Shown here one piece after another: positions 32,281 through 43,350 of a DNA stretch of 64,000 bases. The stretch is from positions 2,555,546 to 2,619,545 of the forward strand of contig CM030942.1 in assembly GCA_018136815.1 (NCBI GenBank), read 5' to 3'. The position numbers were made by a program, and so were the translations under genes. Below the pieces are notes generated by a model. The model was not told the DNA's origin, did no database searches, and worked only from the letters and a program-made list of their open reading frames with translations. The stretch's first letter is position 1, and the number at the start of each line of letters is the position of its first letter. Origin of the DNA: Isochrysis galbana (taxonomy: Eukaryota; Haptophyta; Isochrysidales; Isochrysidaceae).

Positions 32281-33125
32281 TAGTGGTTGTACTACATAGT
32301 AGAGTCCGCTTACGCACTAGACACTGGCTGCCGTGCGTGATACTTAGACAAGAAAACCAGCACCAATTCCCCTCCGGGGGGCCTGTCGGTCACCCCCAAC
32401 CCCATGCTCTGCCTTCTGGCATGAGAAGGGCAATCAACACCACCACCCAGACCCTGTTGTATTCTGGCCTTTTGGCATAAATATTTCGGCATGAGTACAA
32501 GCCTTCTTCGTTATCTACCGTCTTCTAGGTTCGTCGTGGTCGCTCAAGGCGAGCTGATTGGATTCTCCTTGGGCTTAAGTTCGGGTTCGCCGATTTTCGT
32601 CTCGAAAATCGAAGAGGGTTTGAGTTTTATTTTTAATTGGAGCCCATTCCCGCCGCTGGTCTCCCGCGCGATCGCGAGGGGAAAAACCTGTGGGAGAACA
32701 AATTTTGTTTAAAAAAAGTAATATATTTACTTTTACTTTTTACTTTCAATGTTTCTATTTATTTCTAACGTTACGAGACGACGTTACGAGGTTTGCCATA
32801 ATAGAGCTTTAGGGCTCTCCAAACAGCCCTCGCTGAGCAAAGGTGGCTCGGCGGGAAGTCTATGACTTTTTTGTTGTGTATCGCTATATGTGTGTGTACG
32901 TGATGGCAGATGGCAGGCTACTTTACTACTTACTATTAATATTGATAATACTGATAATACTATTAATTGGCGAGCGAAGCACACTATCTGTATCTAATAT
33001 GTTAGCTGTAGGGCACTATCTGTATCTAATATGTTAGCCAAAATGCACTATTAGGTTCAAATAGGTTAGCCCAAATCCAAACCTATTCACAAGCTTACAT
33101 CTAGATACATCTAGATGGTGGTTTT
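32281..33125. other. Intergenic with R3 copy 2
   Basis: R3 copy 2 lies at 32448-32580. Positions 32981-33047 contain two direct copies of CACTATCTGTATCTAATATG. No gene seen. Confidence 0.5.
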
Positions 33126-33129
33126 GGCC

Positions 33130-34319
33130 GCTAGATACCTAGAAAAAAAACCTTTTAATATCCTCGCCTCGCACGCGGCCACGGGTTTAACTACTGTAGC
33201 CACGCCCACTTCCCTTCCTCTCCCTCGCTACCCGCCTTGCGGCATCTCCCCTCGTGCACTACTTGGGGCCCAGGTTGCTGGGGGTTTAGGTTGGGTGGGG
33301 TGCACCGACCCCTAGTGGAGGTTCCCCGTCTTCCTCCTGTGCCTCTAGGCGGCCCGTTTCTTCTTGTGTCGAGTCGTGTGTGTCATCGCATGGTGTGTTA
33401 GTCGTCTCTTGTGCTGTCATTGTCGTTTTCGCGGCGTGGTTGCTTGTCGTTCTGTGGCGGGGGGTGCGTGCCTGGGTCTCAGGCGAGCCTCTCGGCAAGG
33501 CCGATTGCTTTTGCTACTAAGTCTAGGCGGGCGCTCATTTTTAATGTTCCTTTGTCGTCTTCCATGAAGGTCGGAGCGCTGAGCTCCGGCAGGCTCTTGA
33601 GTTTTGGTTTTCTCCCCAGGGCCGCCTTTCTCGTGCGCGCCAGGCTGTGTGTCCTCGGCGTAGTATGACCTCTCACTAGGGTAGTGAATCTCATTAGTTC
33701 GGATTGTATCGTGGGTTTCACTCTGGCTGCCGTTTCCTCCCTCAGGAGTGTGGCTACGTGGTGTTTGGTGTCCTCCCACACGGTTTCCGGGTCTTTCCCT
33801 TCGTTCATTTTGCGCATGGCCCTTTGTAAGAGTATTTCTATCGTCCGCGTCGTTCCTTTTTCGTGTATAATCTCTAGGTCTATCGGGGCGTCGAAACGGC
33901 GTCCGGGCTTGTAGCCCGGCGTCTCGAACGTTGCGAGGACTGGGAGGTGGTCCGACGTGGCTTTGCCCGTGAATAGATCCGGGCTTGCTTGGCCCGTGTT
34001 TCTGCCATTGAAAGGCATCTGTGTCTTTGCTGTGGTATATTCTGTCGATTCGCGTGTGAATCGTGGCTGCCATCCTTGTGTAACCCACGCTCGGGTCTAA
34101 GCCCATCGTGTGGTGCACGTCCCGGAGTCGGTGGCTTCTGGCCACCGCCTTCCATTTCTCCCCGTGCGCGTTGTGGTATGTCGCTTCCCCCGTTTTCCGG
34201 GTGTCTTTTTGGTTGTCTTCTACGCAGTTAAAGTCGCCCCCGATTAAGGTCGGGGTTGCGTCGTGCGTTTTTAACTCCCGCTTTAGTTTCGCGATTTGCC
34301 CTTCTCGGGGGTGTCGCAT
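33130..34319 (-). pseudogene. LINE-A derivative: endonuclease fused to C-terminal tail, frameshifted
   Basis: On the minus strand the frame from 34319 carries the apurinic-type endonuclease motifs LIGGDFNCVED and TRIDRIYHS. After a frameshift near 34010 the next frame carries SDHLPVLATF, the catalytic Asp/His motif, and runs on to RFTTLVRG, GRKPKLK and the stop at 33479. Compared with a full LINE-A, everything between the endonuclease and the tail is gone, including the RT and the zinc knuckle. The 3' UTR at 33130-33478 contains AAGTAGTGCACGAGGGG and GCCGCAAGGCGGGT and ends GCGAGGATATTAAAAGG plus eight T. The endonuclease motifs indicate the element entered by nicking and target priming. Confidence 0.8.
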
Positions 34320-34449
34320 TCATCCTAGAGGATGCGATTTCCAGGCTCTTGTTTCCAGGTCCTTCGCCGTGCGGCCACACGGTGAAGCTCAGGTACATCT
34401 AGGTTGGTAGGGTTCGTCCCTAGCGATCTAGAATTCGAGTTCTCGTTTC

Positions 34450-35330
34450 GTTCCTTCTAGCCTGTCTGTCAGGTCTAGATTCCAGGTTTCCTCCTTTCGG
34501 GTAATCTTGACCCAAAGGAGCCAGGTCGCCTGTCACTCGCTGCGCGCTTGTCTCAGGCTCTCAGGTTACCTTGTGAAGGCTTGTTTAGCTTCTTGCAAGG
34601 CTTGTCGTTTCTTGTTGGGTTCCGGTTCTTTCTTGGGACCTGCTGACTTTCGTTGTTGTCCAGGCCTGTTCTTCGTAGGTTCTGCTTGGCCTGGTTAGGG
34701 TTTCGTTGAATCCCCGCGTTCGGCGTTTGGCGTTGGCGTTCGGAAACTTCCTCTCACATTCCCTAGGTCCGCTACCCTTGGCTTGTAGGTCCTTGCTTCT
34801 TTCTTCTCGGTCAAGGTTTTGGCGAGCAAGTCGGTTGCTCTATCCGCTCGAGATTTGAGGTTTAATTTGCTATCTCCCCTTGGAGACCGGTGTAGGTTCG
34901 CTTCCTAGGTGAGGGAATCTTTCCCCTTGATGCAAGTTACATGCAAGCCCTTGGCCCCTTTGGTGTTTCTTCCCCTTGGTTGCTACTCAGGGTTGTTCGT
35001 TAGAAGCGTCTAGAAGGTTCACGCTCAACGGCAAGATTTATTCGGTCGTGAAGATATCTCGTCGCGATCTGTATCCAAAGTGATCGCCGTGGTCCCGCGA
35101 CAGGACGCTCCCCTTCGGACTCTCCGCTACGTGGGAAGTTACAACGGAGACACGCTCCGGCCGTCGCTGCGGAGTCTCTCTCTCTCTCGCTCTCTCTCTC
35201 CGTCTCTCGCGACGTGTTTGAGTTATCGGTGATTTGGGGTCGCGGTTGCTTGATAATTTGCTTTGTTTGGGTGAATGATTCCGGTGTGTTCGTGAGTCGG
35301 TGTATCCTGTTGTTCTCAGCTTCGTTGTCC
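34450..35330. other. Probable 5' region of a LINE-B-like element
   Basis: T- and C-rich sequence upstream of a gag-like frame, with a CT tract at 35175-35210. It has no coding pattern and is probably the untranslated leader of the element that follows. Confidence 0.35.
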
Positions 35331-35499
35331 GTCGTTGTTCGCTGCGTCGCTGCACTCAAGCAGCTTAGGCTCCCTCCCTGAGGGAAGAGTTCTTTGTAGG
35401 TCTAACAATCTCTTACAACCCATCACACTAGGGCCGCTAGGAGCGCCTCGCTGCCCCACAGTCCTTCGTTCGCCGTTCGTTCCCTGTCCATACACCCGA

Positions 35500-37285
35500 A
35501 TGGGGTTGCCCGACCCAGTCCAGAATTTCATTCACCCGACTCCCGGTGGGGAGGAGGGACAAAGCGCCGCGCTAGCCGCCGGTGCCGCTCGCGACGGAGT
35601 GGCTCAGAGCCCTCCGGCTCCGCTCGACTCGACAAGCACGAAATCGAAGCTTGCGTCCTCGGCCGCAGAGGAGGAACCCCTCAGGGAACCTTCTCTGCCC
35701 GCTGCAGCTTTTGCTCCCGTGGGATGTCCGAGTGATCCCACGGCTTCTGAGGCTACACCAATGGCACCCATCACCCCGGCTGCTATCTCAACGACTGGCT
35801 CCGATCAGCTCGTGGCGGATGGCGAGGATTTGTCCGCTTCCTTCGGCACCCACCGGGTGCAATCACAGCGGGCCATGGTGGAGCATGACCCTCTCCCGCA
35901 TGAGGCCAACTTCAGCGTCGCTGAGTTGGCCAATGAGGTGGAGGAGGGTCCCCTCCCTCTGATTCAGTTTGACCCCCCTCCTCACCTTCGAGATGATGAG
36001 TCTGAGGTCGGTGAAGGGGAGGGGATCAGCTTCCGAAGCCCCGCTTACCGGGACTATGCCCCGCCGTCATCAAAAGGGGTCCTTGATCAAGAGATCACCC
36101 CGATCGAGACGGCCGCGGCGCGTCAGGATGCGGAAATGGCAAGGCTTCAGGCGGAGACCAACACCCTAAAAGGGGCTGTGGAGCGCCTACAGTCATCCCT
36201 TGCCGCGGCAGAGGCGAGGGAGGGGCTTCTCCGGGATCAAGTTGAAGCAGGGTTCAAAGCCCTGACTCAGCTACTCCAAGCCCGCCAAGAGCCCACTTCA
36301 AGTCCGTCCATGGATCGGACCGAGGCGGCTGCGGATTCTGCTAGGCCGGCTCAGAAGGAACCATCCATGGACGAGCCTCCTGCCCTAGACCAAAAGGGCC
36401 ACGCCTCTCCGGCTACTAGGGTTCCACGGTCGGCGTACCCGACCTCCAAATCGGAATCCCGCCGCCAGGATCAGAGCCCTTACCGGGGCCCGACCCCGGT
36501 GGTGCCGTTCCGCCACCCTCGCGACCCCTGCCTTGCGGTGGGGATGGATGAGCGAGAGGCAGTTGTAAGCGAGTGGAAAAATCTCCTCGCCCTGCCCTCA
36601 CGCGATCTGGCCGCCCTTTACAGCGACTCCGACGAGCATGAGCTCATCCACACCATTTTGAAGAGCAACCTCTCCCTGGCGGGCAACGTTTGGCATTGCC
36701 GAATTTTCATGGAGGAGGACCACTTGCTCAAATGGGTGCGTAGCCGCTTCTCAGCCGAGCAAACCCTTCACCATCAGGTCAGGATGGGCAAAGAGCTTTC
36801 GGAGCTCCGCTTCCCAAAGGCCCTCGCCTCCGATAACGTTCAAACCGCGGCGACAGCCTGGAACGAATTTCGGCTAACTCTCATCAAGCCGTTGGAGCGG
36901 GCACTAGCGCTCGGCTGCGATCATCGCGAAATATTTACCTCCCTCCTCGCGGCAGCCGGAGCCAATTCCAGCGGCAATTCTCGCATCTTCGCCTTCCTCC
37001 TCGATCTAGTGGAGGACCGCGCCCTCGCTCTCAATCCTGTCCTCGCTGCTGACGTCCTTCTTCGCAAATGCGACGGGACCTTCGCAAACGGGGCCGATGG
37101 TTTCGCGAAAGACTCGGCGTCGATGGAGTGGGACCGCATGAGGGAGCGCGAGGCCGGCGCTGATCTATGTGAGCTCAGCAAGAATTTGGTTCGCGCCTAC
37201 ATCCGCAAGCTTGGCGATTCCGCGGTTGACTCCACCAACGTGTGGGATCATCCAAACATGGCCCATGAGATCAACCAGAGGTTCG
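35500..37285 (+). CDS. Gag-like ORF1 of a LINE-B-type element, cut by an assembly gap
   Basis: From ATG 35500 (MGLPDPVQNF) the frame is open for about 595 codons up to the N run. The N-terminal 200 residues are proline- and serine-rich and probably disordered. A coiled coil lies at about residues 195-265 (ARLQAETNTLKGAVERLQ). A folded, helical region follows (HCRIFMEEDHLLKWVRSRF, NEFRLTLIKPLERALALG). No CCHC knuckle is seen before the gap. After the gap, 37386-37470 ends CCTTGCGCCGTACAAG..TTTTGAAAAGATTTTTA, a diverged LINE-B 3' end, so ORF1 and 3' UTR flank a gap that may hide the RT. It could instead be a host coiled-coil gene. Confidence 0.55.
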
Positions 37286-37385
37286 NNNNNNNNNNNNNNN
37301 NNNNNNNNNNNNNNNNNNNNNNNNNNNNNNNNNNNNNNNNNNNNNNNNNNNNNNNNNNNNNNNNNNNNNNNNNNNNNNNNNNNNN
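37286..37385. other. Assembly gap (100 N)
   Basis: Exactly 100 N, the usual placeholder for a gap of unknown size. It breaks the preceding open frame. Confidence 0.99.
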
Positions 37386-37475
37386 GGTAGATGAGGACGG
37401 GTAGTGGGGAGTAGCACAAGCACTCTGCCTTGCGCCGTACAAGTAACGGTAATTTTGAAAAGATTTTTATTGTTG
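37386..37475 (+). mobile_element. LINE-B-type 3' end after the gap
   Basis: GTAGTGGGGAGTAGCACAAG, then CACTCTGCCTTGCGCCG, then TTTTGAAAAGATTTTTA align with the LINE-B end at 54075-54140 (GTACACAAGCACACTGCCTC..TTTTTTAAGAAGATTTT). Confidence 0.65.
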
Positions 37476-37946
37476 TCAGTAGTATTTTTATGGAGACACA
37501 AAGCTTGACCCAAACGCAGCCACTGTCATGCTTCGGACGGTTATGGGCTACCGGAAATGGTGTGACAGCTACGCACCGCGGAATGATTGCTCGCTCGACA
37601 CTGACTGACGGCTAGCTGTGCGCCGTAGCGGAAGTGTTGAGCTTGGGTAGGGAGTTGGTGGTGCAGTAATAGGGCTATGTGATGCAAGCGAGATTGAATC
37701 GTGGACTCGGAATACCAGCTTCCGGGCCTCTATGGATGCGAATGGGGGAAGGAAGAGAAGGAGACTCCTCAAATGTCTCATTGTTGAACTCCATGGCACA
37801 TGCTGCTTGCGGCACTACGTCAGTCAGGACTTGCTGAAGGCGAGCAAGATGCTTCTTTGTAAACAGAAGATGTCTCACGAGAGGAAGAGTTGGAAGTGCA
37901 TAGCAAGCGTATGAAACTTCAAACAAGTTGACAAGAAGATCAAGGA

Positions 37947-39047
37947 TCAGAGTTTCACGGTTTCAAAGCTCGTAAAGAGGTGGTCCGCAGTATGGTACCT
38001 CCTCGAGTGCTTGCGCATCACGTACTGGTCAATCAGATAGTTTTCGTTGCTCCCGGGGGGAGCGGTGACTTCGCGCCACCACCCCGATTGTGCGCCCCGA
38101 TGACGCTCGGGGGGAGGGGTGTCGTCATGCCGATGCACTGTCGAGACCTCACTGCCATCCCGCAGCACTCGCAGCACATCCAGTACGCACATATCTTCTG
38201 CTGTGGAAGGTAGTTTCTGTTGCTGAACATGACCGACATCAGATGGATTCTCTTCGAATTGCGACGCCGTAGCCTTTGATCGAAGTGAGCAGGCGGAAAC
38301 AACCGAGACTGGGCCGATTTCCGAACGCCTGTCTTGATCCAATTGGCTCCTCCCACCCGAAGATGCGCCCTCTCGACCGATGTACGATACCTCGGAGCCT
38401 GCTCCATCAGCCCTCGAGCCATCCATCGACAAAAGACCTACAGAAGCCCGGCGCATCTCCTCCAGGCGCTGTCTAGTGAGCAATGAGGCCTCCGTTAAGG
38501 ACTTATGGAGCGTGCGGTGCGAACACGCACTCTCAGCAGGGATAGCAGCAAAGACGCCTGACGCGGGTCTCCTTGCAATACTTGGAGTGGTTACTGCGGA
38601 CGCATTCCTACCCGGATCCATGACCGCCCTGGATGCGGCAGTCTGTGGCCGTCCAGCATTTCCGCTTGACTCTTCACGCAGCTTCGCCAAACGTGTTGGC
38701 TTGTATGGCGGGAACGTGGAGATTGTTGAGCCACTTGCTCTCCTCCCACCCACGCACGAGGATGCGTGCATCGAGGCGGCCGAGGCAGAACTGCGGAGCG
38801 AGCCCGCTTCCCCTGGTTTCCGTTCTGTTCTGTACGCGCTCTGTGCTCTCCCAGCTCTCCTTGCTCCATTTCCGTCCCTCGTGGCCCTCGGCACGATCTG
38901 GTCGACAGCGGCCATGAAACCAGGCGGGTAGCCGAAGCCCCAGGCGGGTACGCGCGTGCCGCCCTGCGACACACTCTGCCACTCCTTCTCGCAGCACTCT
39001 AGAAAGCCGGCGAGGGTATACGTCTCATTGAACGGAGAGCGTGCCAT
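37947..39047 (-). CDS. Hypothetical protein
   Basis: 366 codons from ATG 39047 (MARSPFNETYTLAG); a GTG 12 nt upstream is in frame. The N-terminus has an ordered-looking block (GFLECCEKEWQSV, VPAWGFGYPPGFM). The middle is serine/arginine-rich and probably disordered. The C-terminal block is ENYLIDQYVMRKHSRRYHTA. No transmembrane helix or catalytic motif is visible. Downstream on the same strand, 37675-37920 stays open in another frame and could be a further exon. I do not recognise the family. Confidence 0.5.
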   Translation of the reverse strand: MARSPFNETYTLAGFLECCEKEWQSVSQGGTRVPAWGFGYPPGFMAAVDQIVPRATRDGNGARRAGRAQSAYRTERKPGEAGSLRSSASAASMHASSCVGGRRASGSTISTFPPYKPTRLAKLREESSGNAGRPQTAASRAVMDPGRNASAVTTPSIARRPASGVFAAIPAESACSHRTLHKSLTEASLLTRQRLEEMRRASVGLLSMDGSRADGAGSEVSYIGREGASSGGRSQLDQDRRSEIGPVSVVSACSLRSKATASQFEENPSDVGHVQQQKLPSTAEDMCVLDVLRVLRDGSEVSTVHRHDDTPPPERHRGAQSGWWREVTAPPGSNENYLIDQYVMRKHSRRYHTADHLFTSFETVKL

Positions 39048-39059
39048 CGACCGACTCAC

Positions 39060-39966
39060 TCTCCACGACGGCCGTTACGAGAGACAAGTGCGTGACGAGA
39101 GAAGAAGACGGAGAAACGAGACGGCAAAACTCGCTCCCCCCTCCCACCCCCCCCTCTTTCTAACCCCTCCCCTCCCTTTTCTTCCCTCCCCCCTCCACAC
39201 CTTTGTCTCCCTCCCCCTTTTCTCCCCCCCCCCCCTTCTTCGCCCCCGGGCCGTTATGCCGAAGGAATCCGTCCGTCCGCTCATCGATCGATCGATCGTT
39301 GGTTCCCACTCACAGCTTCATCTTCGCCGCCCTCGCGAGAGGCCTTCCTGGTTGAACCTGAGTTGTTTTGAAGGGGTCACTTTCCACTATTCCCAAAGGG
39401 GTTACGTCCTCGTCGCCGTCGCACCGTCGTTGGCTTGTTGTCGCGCTAGCTCGCCTTCAATGATTACTCTGATCTACATTGCTCTACTCACTACTGTCAC
39501 TAGGCCCAAGATGGGCTGGGCCAAACATGGTACCCCCGCCGAGAGGATTTCGTCCCTCCTCTGCGCGCGACTGAGCGCACGCTCTCCGGATCTCTTCACC
39601 CAAAACAAGGTTCGACCAAACAACGTGCGCTTAGCAATGGCGCCATCACCCCGCCATCACCGGGGCGTTGGTATTGTGTATTGTATATTGTATTCCTGCC
39701 CATCCGAAGGCTGTAGTTGTAGGCCGTAGGCATGAATATTCATGTAAGGTACACGCCCACACTCACAGTTGAACAGCCCCCGTGTTGCTACTGACGCACA
39801 AGACACACAGATTCGGATTCCCCATGGTCTCAAGATCAGGTTGCTGTAGATCTTGGTCTCGAAATTTGCAATTTGCGACTCGAATTTTGTTTTCGTTGTT
39901 ACTATAATTGTTGGCTCGTTTAAGGAAATAAACAGACATGACTTCGACTTCTCGCTCTGCAGTCGC
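39060..39966. other. Intergenic, with R3-like fragment
   Basis: C/T-rich sequence to 39240, then unique sequence. A diverged R3 copy lies at about 39700-39850 (CACAGATTCGGATTCCCCAT). No gene supported. Confidence 0.4.
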
Positions 39967-40763
39967 TCTGCGAGACTCTCGCACACCTCCCCGAGACCTT
40001 CTTCCACGAAGGATCCAAAATAAACAAAAAGGAATTCTTAAACTCGTGGGAGTGCGTGGTAGGTCACGCCTCGAGACTCCTAGAAACGGCGCAAGCAGCC
40101 CCGCCTCCGGCCTCAGCCGCCTCCAATTCGCGACAGAGACGTTCAGACGACGCAACCCCGCCGGAAGAAGAAGCGAGGGAGATCAAGGTGTCCGAAGATG
40201 ACACATACATCACTAAAATGAATAATATATGGATACTCACGGACACTAACTATCTGGGAGAAGCCACACACACCACCGAGGTCAGCAGATTCACGATCCT
40301 CGCCAGAGGCCTCGTGCCCCCAGACAGGCCCTCGACCGCACGCACAAACAAGGCCTCCCAAGGGAGGAAACCTAAACTCAAGTCCCCGCGTGAACTATGC
40401 GCCCCCGTTTTCACAATCAACGACAATGACACACTATCGCTGGGCACAAACCTATCCGCGGTAGCGCAAGCGCTCCGCATAGCGGAGAGACTCGCATAAC
40501 AGCGCACAAACCCAACCCGCGGCCCTCCTGCCTACCAGACCCTCGTCCTCGGCCACACCGTGAACCAACCGTCTACCTCACTGACACACGATACAATATA
40601 ATAACAACCGATAGCCCGATGGCGCAGGAGGAAGAGGAGGACAACCTATCGGGGATCGGAACACGCCGTCTGCTGCAGGAAACCCCACACACCCAGCCCC
40701 TAGGTAGCGCACGAGGGACGGGCCGCAAGGCAGGTGGAGGGGGGGGAGAGGAGCGGACGTGGC

Positions 40764-41683
40764 TAAGGCGTGGAACAGGGGCTTGTAAGCACTAAGTACT
40801 TAGAAGTAGATAGTGACTCATGGCTAAGTACCTACTTAAAGATAGTGCCCGCAGCTAAGTACTTACTTCGAGATAATGCCAAAGTCTAGCTAGTTAACTT
40901 AGATAACTGAGATATCTAGATAATTGGTTAGCTATTTTTTCTATTTTTATTTTATTAATTATTTGTTTGGGTTTGGCTTTACTGTTTACTGTTTACTCTT
41001 TGTTGAGCCATTGTGCGCCCGCCCACGCCCACGCCCTCCTCGCCTTTTCTCCGCTCCCATAGCCCCCTCTATTGTCTAGTGCGAGCGACATGACGATGGC
41101 ATCCGAGGAAGTGGAAGCTGAGGTGCTTGATGATTTGGAGCGGTACTTGATACTTGAACCTGCCGGCTGAAGACGAAGACAACTTAGGCACCTCGGCGTG
41201 TTAGTGTTAGCATGGTGGATGGTGGAAGCGGCGCGACCACAGCGGCCCGGGTGGGCTGCCCGTTCTTGCTAAGATGGCCCGACGATATCTCGGTAGGCCT
41301 GCGAGCTCGGCCGGAGTTGAACGGATGTTCTCTAACAAAGGCCGGTAAGTTGCACGATGACGATGATCTCAAGGCTTCCCAAGCAGATGAAAGCTTAGAG
41401 CATGCTTTGCTCGCAGCAGCCAATTGTGATTGAGTGAGAGTTTGTTTGATTGAGCTTGAGCTCGCGCATTTATTTATCATTACGTGGGCTCACACGCACG
41501 CAGCACGCACACGCACGCGCGCGCGCGCGGGCGGTATTAATTGGGTATTAACAGGTTATGCCCCATATGCTAAGTACCTACTTAGAGATAGTGCTCCACT
41601 GCTAAGTACCTACTTAAAGATAGTGCCAAAGCGTGGTAGATAGCCAACTAAGTAGTTAGCTGGGTAACTTGTTCCACGCCTTA
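40764..41683 (+). mobile_element. hAT-superfamily DNA transposon, 920 bp
   Basis: Perfect 14-bp terminal inverted repeats TAAGGCGTGGAACA at 40764-40777 and 41670-41683 start with the hAT consensus YARNG. The 8-bp target duplication GACGTGGC lies at 40756-40763 and 41684-41691. Subterminal copies of TAAGTACCTACTTAAAGATA occur at both ends. A broken transposase C-terminus lies inside. It inserted into a LINE-A 3' UTR; the uninterrupted sequence is seen at about 1632-1650. Confidence 0.92.
41265..41433 (+). pseudogene. hAT transposase C-terminal dimerisation region, frameshifted
   Basis: The frame from 41265 reads LAKMARRYLGRPASSAGVER, then MFSNKG, the signature (pASSa.vER.FS) of the hAT dimerisation domain. 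A one-base insertion near 41340 breaks the frame. The next frame continues GKLHDDDDLKASQADESLEH and ends AAANCD at 41433. The catalytic part of the transposase is absent, so the element is non-autonomous. Confidence 0.88.
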
Positions 41684-41763
41684 GACGTGGCTGCACAGTA
41701 AGGGTGCGAGGTCGCGCGCGCGGCGAGATTATTAAGAAGTTTTTTTTTCTGCGAGACTCTCGC

Positions 41764-42524
41764 TCTCAGCCTTTTCTCTCTCCCCCTATCCTCCTCTCCT
41801 CGGCCGACGGAAGGAACTCGAAATCGAAACGGAGCAACGGAAACGAAAGAAAGTGGGGCGAGTAGCGTAACCGGGCGGGAGAGGAGACCTTTCCTCTGGC
41901 CCTCTACAGCTTCCTGTGGGTTTTCTTCTGAGAAGGCGGGCTCATGCCCGCCCTCCACACCTGCTCCACACCTCATACCGTCTCGGCCTATACGTGTGCG
42001 TGGGTGCTTCTGCCCGTGGAACCGTCCAAAGTGTGGGTCTGGATACACTTATTTTACACTCCAAAGTCGGACTTCAAAGTCAACGGGGTGGACCAAAAGC
42101 AAAAAAATACTAGGCATCAGGTGGCATCTTCTCAGCACCGAGCAAACCTCCTCTGGCCACAATTGCCACGAACCCGCCGTGAACCGCCCTCCACGGCATA
42201 GCTTTGGGATCTTCTCGCCCAAGGGCACACGCGGTAGAGGAGGGGCGCCAAACTGGGAGAGTGCGTGCCATCGAAGAGAAACTAACACGATAGTGTCTTG
42301 GTATCGGAACTTGATGAAGGCAACTCGCAGAGTTAGGCGTTCATTTCAGGGGCCGGCGCAACGGCAAGCCCGACTGTGCAATTGCGGCAGATCATGTAAG
42401 GTCAAGTTCACTGCCGCTTGCAATCCGCATGCCACTCACTGTGCATGCAAGTCGGCTCACACGTCATACGATGAAAGGGTGTCGCAGTTTCCCCAGAATC
42501 TCAACATTTCTCGAAATGGGCTGC
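41764..42524. other. Intergenic with a possible cysteine-rich relic
   Basis: The plus-strand frame 41996-42541 ends in a cysteine cluster (CNCGRSCKVKFTAACNPHAT, then HCACKS) like zinc-binding tails of some transposon proteins. There is no supporting structure, and its 3' end overlaps the last exon of the minus-strand gene that follows. I treat it as unannotated. Confidence 0.3.
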
Positions 42525-43162
42525 TCATCGATGCTTTTTGAGCGCACCACGTAGAGCACTCGTCTCCGGCGACTCCTCGACACCTGCGACGTAATCAGGT
42601 GTGGAGCATCAGGCTCACTGTTGCGAGCATTGCAAGGTGCGATAGCAGGGCGTGATACCTGCGGTTTTTTTGTTTGCTGCTGAACGGTTCATCATAATGA
42701 GGCCCCCGTACTGCCGCCACGCCAAGCCGATGAGCACCATGAGTACGAAGAGAATGCTCACTAGAAGGACGCATATCGAGATCTACAACATGCAAAGAAG
42801 GGTCGGCCGCCTGCCATTGGCCCCCGTGACGGCTGCATGACGTCCGCCCTGCGTCGCCCTCCGGCACGATGGCAGGCAGCACCGCTGCGCCCACGTTCTC
42901 CTGTCATCCGTCGTTCGCAAGTTCTACCTGCCCCGCTCTGGACTCTCGGCCTCGCTTTTGGGGCGGGCGGTACCTTACCCATCCGCATCCTGCTCATCAC
43001 ACTACACCTGTCTCGCATACCCGCCCTCTACACTCAGCACACCTGCCGTTCGATTGCCGCCGGCTTGACCGTCCAGATGGGCGGCTCCTCGGCCTCGGGG
43101 AGCGTCGCTTCGTCCTCGATGGTCTCCTCGTCATCCGGCACATACACGACGCCTGAGCTCAT
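42525..43162 (-). CDS. Small one-pass membrane protein, 4 exons proposed
   Basis: Exon 1 is 43043-43162, from ATG (MSSGVVYVPDDEETIEDEAT) to VKPAAIERQ before a GTGTGC donor. Exon 2 is a proposed 18-nt microexon at 42883-42900 (ENVGAA). Exon 3 is 42659-42782, entirely a membrane helix and flank (ISICVLLVSILFVLMVLIGL, AWRQYGG). Exon 4 is 42525-42583 (VEESPETSALRGALKKHR, stop). Phases agree across all junctions and give about 106 residues: an acidic N-terminal domain of 45, one helix and a basic tail of about 40. The microexon is the weakest part. I do not recognise a family. No exon would be visible as a long frame, which is why the gene is easy to miss. Confidence 0.5.
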
Positions 43163-43264
43163 CTGCCTGCGCCTCGAGAGGGAAAGCGTCTACGAGGAGG
43201 AAGGAGGCAGGGACAGCGGAAGGGAAGGGAGCGGAGGGAAGGAGAGAGGGCGAGTAAGCTAGTG

Positions 43265-43350
43265 GGTCAGATAGAGAGGGGGGAGAGAGAGGGAGGGAGG
43301 GAGGGGAGGGGAGGGGAGGGGAGGGAGGGAGGGAGGGAGGGAGGGAGAGA
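43265..43350. repeat. GGGA/GGA microsatellite
   Basis: Purine-only GGGAGGGA repeats directly upstream of the small membrane protein gene on its template strand. Confidence 0.8.

Larger units (their letters stand above)
39983..41747 (+). mobile_element. LINE-A derivative with 16-bp TSD, interrupted by a hAT element
   Basis: Flanked by perfect 16-bp direct repeats TCTGCGAGACTCTCGC at 39967-39982 and 41748-41763. Removing the nested 920-bp transposon and its duplication leaves about 840 bp of LINE-A. A coding frame runs from the left edge (ETFFHEGSKINKKEFLNSWE) through an acidic stretch straight into RFTILARGLVPP, GRKPKLK and the stop at 40497-40499. The RT core and zinc knuckle are missing. 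The 3' UTR resumes at 41692 and ends GCGGCGAGATTATTAAGAAG plus T. This is the cleanest proof in the window that the T run is the true 3' end of the element. Confidence 0.9.

Noticed and set aside
39247-39729. Plus-strand frame of 257 codons beginning near 38956
   Set aside because: Runs through the 5' region of the minus-strand hypothetical gene and C/T-rich DNA; no domain or helix pattern.
41996-42541. Cysteine-rich 181-codon plus frame as a gene
   Set aside because: The C-terminal cysteine cluster is suggestive, but the N-terminal half has no coding character and the end overlaps an in-phase exon on the other strand.
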